64,000 nucleotides of DNA from Candidatus Nitrosopumilus sp. (GTDB lineage: Archaea; Thermoproteota; Nitrososphaeria; Nitrososphaerales; Nitrosopumilaceae). Positions 62,851 to 64,000 of this stretch are shown here, piece by piece. Each line of letters begins with the position of its first letter. Within the stretch, counting starts at the first letter, position 1. The notes beneath the pieces are model-generated. The model saw only the letters and a program-made list of their open reading frames with translations. It was not told the DNA's origin and did not search any database. The translations under genes were made by a program, and so were the position numbers. The DNA lies in assembly GCA_013215285.1 (NCBI GenBank), contig JABSRD010000008.1, positions 33,406 to 97,405 on the forward strand, read 5' to 3'.

Positions 62851-63753
62851 TTAATTAATAGTGATAATTCCATTTTGGATAAGAAATTTCAAAGAGTTTA
62901 CAAATTCATTTTCTGAAATTAGATTTTGTGACCACCAATGGGCATTATTACGAATCCAATCAGGAATTTCATCTTCAGATATATTTCCAGAAGAAGTAAT
63001 ATTTGGAATCATTATAATATTATTTTCTAGCATAAAGTCAATTCCAGATATAAAAGCAGAGTCAGTGATGGCGCCAGTTGCCCACAATTCAGCATTATTG
63101 CGAATCCAGTCAGGTACAAGGATTGGATCAGAGTATCCTAAAATATTGTGAATTGAAATTCCAGGGAATTGTGAATCAAACCAAGATTTGTAACTTTGTT
63201 CATCATTATATCTATCAATATAATATTGAGGAGTTTTGTCAAGAGCAGGAAAATTTGGAATTATAAGTTTTAGAGTATCAAAAGTAGATGATGGTGTAAG
63301 GATTTGTTCAGATGTTGGTTCAGATGTTGGTTCAGATGTTGGTTCAGATGTTGGTTCAGATGTTGGTTCAGATGTTGGTTCAGAAACAGTAGATGTGGAT
63401 TCTTTGTATTCAAAAGTTTTTTCAATACTATGATTTTCAGAAGTGACTTTGATTGGATAAATTCCATAAGTAGACCAAGTACCGCCACCAATAGTTAAAG
63501 TGGTGGAGAAAGAACCATCAGAATTTGCTACAGCAGAACCCAACATCACAAAAGTGGATTTGGCAGGATTAAAAATCACAATACTGACATTAGGAAAATC
63601 TAGTTCCGAAGTAACATGTCCAGATATAGTTAAAGTATCGCCTTCATAATACACAGAACGATCTGTTGTAAAATTATCTACAGTTCCAAATGCAGGTAAA
63701 GTACCTAGAGGAATTAAAAGTAATAGAAAGAAAATTATAGTACTGTAATTCAT
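62851..63753 (-). CDS. Secreted protein with Ig-like domain, PTSE linker and WWS repeats
   Basis: From the ATG at 63753 the protein starts MNYSTIIFFLLLLIPLGTLP, a signal peptide; the track start at 63810 would add 19 residues and overlap the next gene. An Ig-like domain (YEGDTLTISGHVTSELDFPN), then six PTSE repeats, then a helical part and two repeats of the IPDW/WWS type (VPDWIRNNAELWATGAITDS; IPDWIRNNAHWWSQNLISEN). The last residue block FLIQNGIITIN ends the chain. Likely a surface protein. Confidence 0.75.
   Translation of the reverse strand: MNYSTIIFFLLLLIPLGTLPAFGTVDNFTTDRSVYYEGDTLTISGHVTSELDFPNVSIVIFNPAKSTFVMLGSAVANSDGSFSTTLTIGGGTWSTYGIYPIKVTSENHSIEKTFEYKESTSTVSEPTSEPTSEPTSEPTSEPTSEPTSEQILTPSSTFDTLKLIIPNFPALDKTPQYYIDRYNDEQSYKSWFDSQFPGISIHNILGYSDPILVPDWIRNNAELWATGAITDSAFISGIDFMLENNIIMIPNITSSGNISEDEIPDWIRNNAHWWSQNLISENEFVNSLKFLIQNGIITIN
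63307..63383 (-). repeat. 12-bp tandem repeat (six units) encoding PTSE
   Basis: Six exact copies of ttcagatgttgg plus a partial seventh, read on the minus strand as repeated Ser-Glu-Pro-Thr in the linker of the 62851 protein. Exact unit identity indicates recent slippage expansion, so length probably varies between strains. Confidence 0.9.
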
Positions 63754-63799
63754 ATTCAAAAACAAATTTTTTACATAATTAAAGAATTTGCCAAATTGT

Positions 63800-64000
63800 T
63801 TAATTAACATCAGTGAATATTTCTACAACTTTTTTGGCCAAAATTTCAATATTGACAGTGGGTTCTGCAGATATCAATAATAGAATTTTGGTGATAGGGA
63901 ATGGAAAACTTACTAAAACTGCCTTATCTCGTCTGGCAGCAAGATAATTTATTGGGCCCAAACTTTCATCAAATTCCTTTCGAATAGATGTCTTTGAAAC
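63800..64000 (-). CDS. DUF6659-like protein, 5' end beyond the window
   Basis: Not in the ORF track because it enters from the right edge. The visible C-terminal 66 residues read VSKTSIRKEFDESLGPINYL, then AARRDKAVLVSFPFPITKIL, ending VEIFTDVN at a TAA. It resembles the 57988 protein (HEFDKEFGEVHFSMSYRDKV), so the two are paralogues of a thaumarchaeal roadblock-like family. Function unknown. Confidence 0.6.
   Translation of the reverse strand, partial: VSKTSIRKEFDESLGPINYLAARRDKAVLVSFPFPITKILLLISAEPTVNIEILAKKVVEIFTDVN

Noticed and set aside
63307-63383. Possible CRISPR-like array
   Set aside because: Units are 12 bases with no spacers and translate to PTSE in a real linker.

Overview
This AT-rich window comes from a member of the Nitrosopumilus-like Thaumarchaeota (ammonia-oxidising archaea). 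The evidence is archaeal information-processing genes (family B DNA polymerase, TFB, a Hef-type helicase, NreA with a PCNA-binding tail), TATA boxes about 25 bases before start codons (leaderless style), methylmalonyl-CoA enzymes of the kind used in the 3-hydroxypropionate/4-hydroxybutyrate cycle, a class III polyhydroxyalkanoate (PHA) synthase, and secreted proteins carrying the WWS-type repeats I associate with this group. Genus-level assignment is inference. I see no rRNA, tRNA, CRISPR array or insertion sequence. Layout: 1-0.8 kb is the body of a UbiA-family prenyltransferase running off the left edge. 1.1-12.3 kb is a type IV pilus locus: a large anchored surface protein, four pilin-like genes (one split by an in-frame TGA), a multi-zinc-ribbon protein, a secretion ATPase, and two separate TadB/TadC-like membrane platform genes. 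12.4-17.5 kb holds regulators and small genes and is unusually decayed: a TrmB-family gene with a stop and a frameshift, a frameshifted DUF2203 gene and a probable gene remnant. 17.5-26.9 kb is ordinary core metabolism and replication (helicase, dCMP deaminase, PolB, SemiSWEET, TpiA, PpdK, HTH-CBS regulator). 27-29 kb is an accessory patch of small proteins: a possible nuclease-fold protein, an HNH protein, a C2H2 finger, other Cys-rich peptides, and a PH-like protein flanked by a 30-bp direct repeat. 29-36.4 kb contains methylmalonyl-CoA epimerase, mutase large subunit and MeaB in one operon, with the B12-binding subunit apart at 34.9 kb, plus an M1 aminopeptidase and IlvC. 36.5-39.9 kb is a giant decayed gene with about 19 short PDGT-type repeats, next to a pentapeptide-repeat remnant. 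40-54.3 kb is mostly housekeeping (degenerate SelB-like factor, MetG, AhcY, Rieske protein, NadE, CysS, NreA, a BtuF-like protein, YchF/Obg-type GTPase, BirA), with a striking four-copy TTAG-N6-CTAA array at 48.0 kb. 54.3-64 kb has a frameshifted coiled-coil gene, a secreted TPR metalloprotease, TFB, and a PHA cluster (PhaE, PhaC, phasin-like protein, AbrB-fused phasin-like protein, hydrolase), then UspA, MsrA, a secreted repeat protein and a second DUF6659-like gene. How it works together: CO2 fixed through the methylmalonyl-CoA to succinyl-CoA step, pyruvate-to-PEP conversion (PpdK) and triose-phosphate isomerase feed gluconeogenesis, while the PHA cluster can store surplus acyl-CoA. A clear pattern is that all the large core genes are intact, while about six surface, regulatory or unknown loci carry stops or single-base frameshifts. 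That fits selective decay of accessory genes better than uniform sequencing error, although homopolymer errors cannot be excluded without reads.
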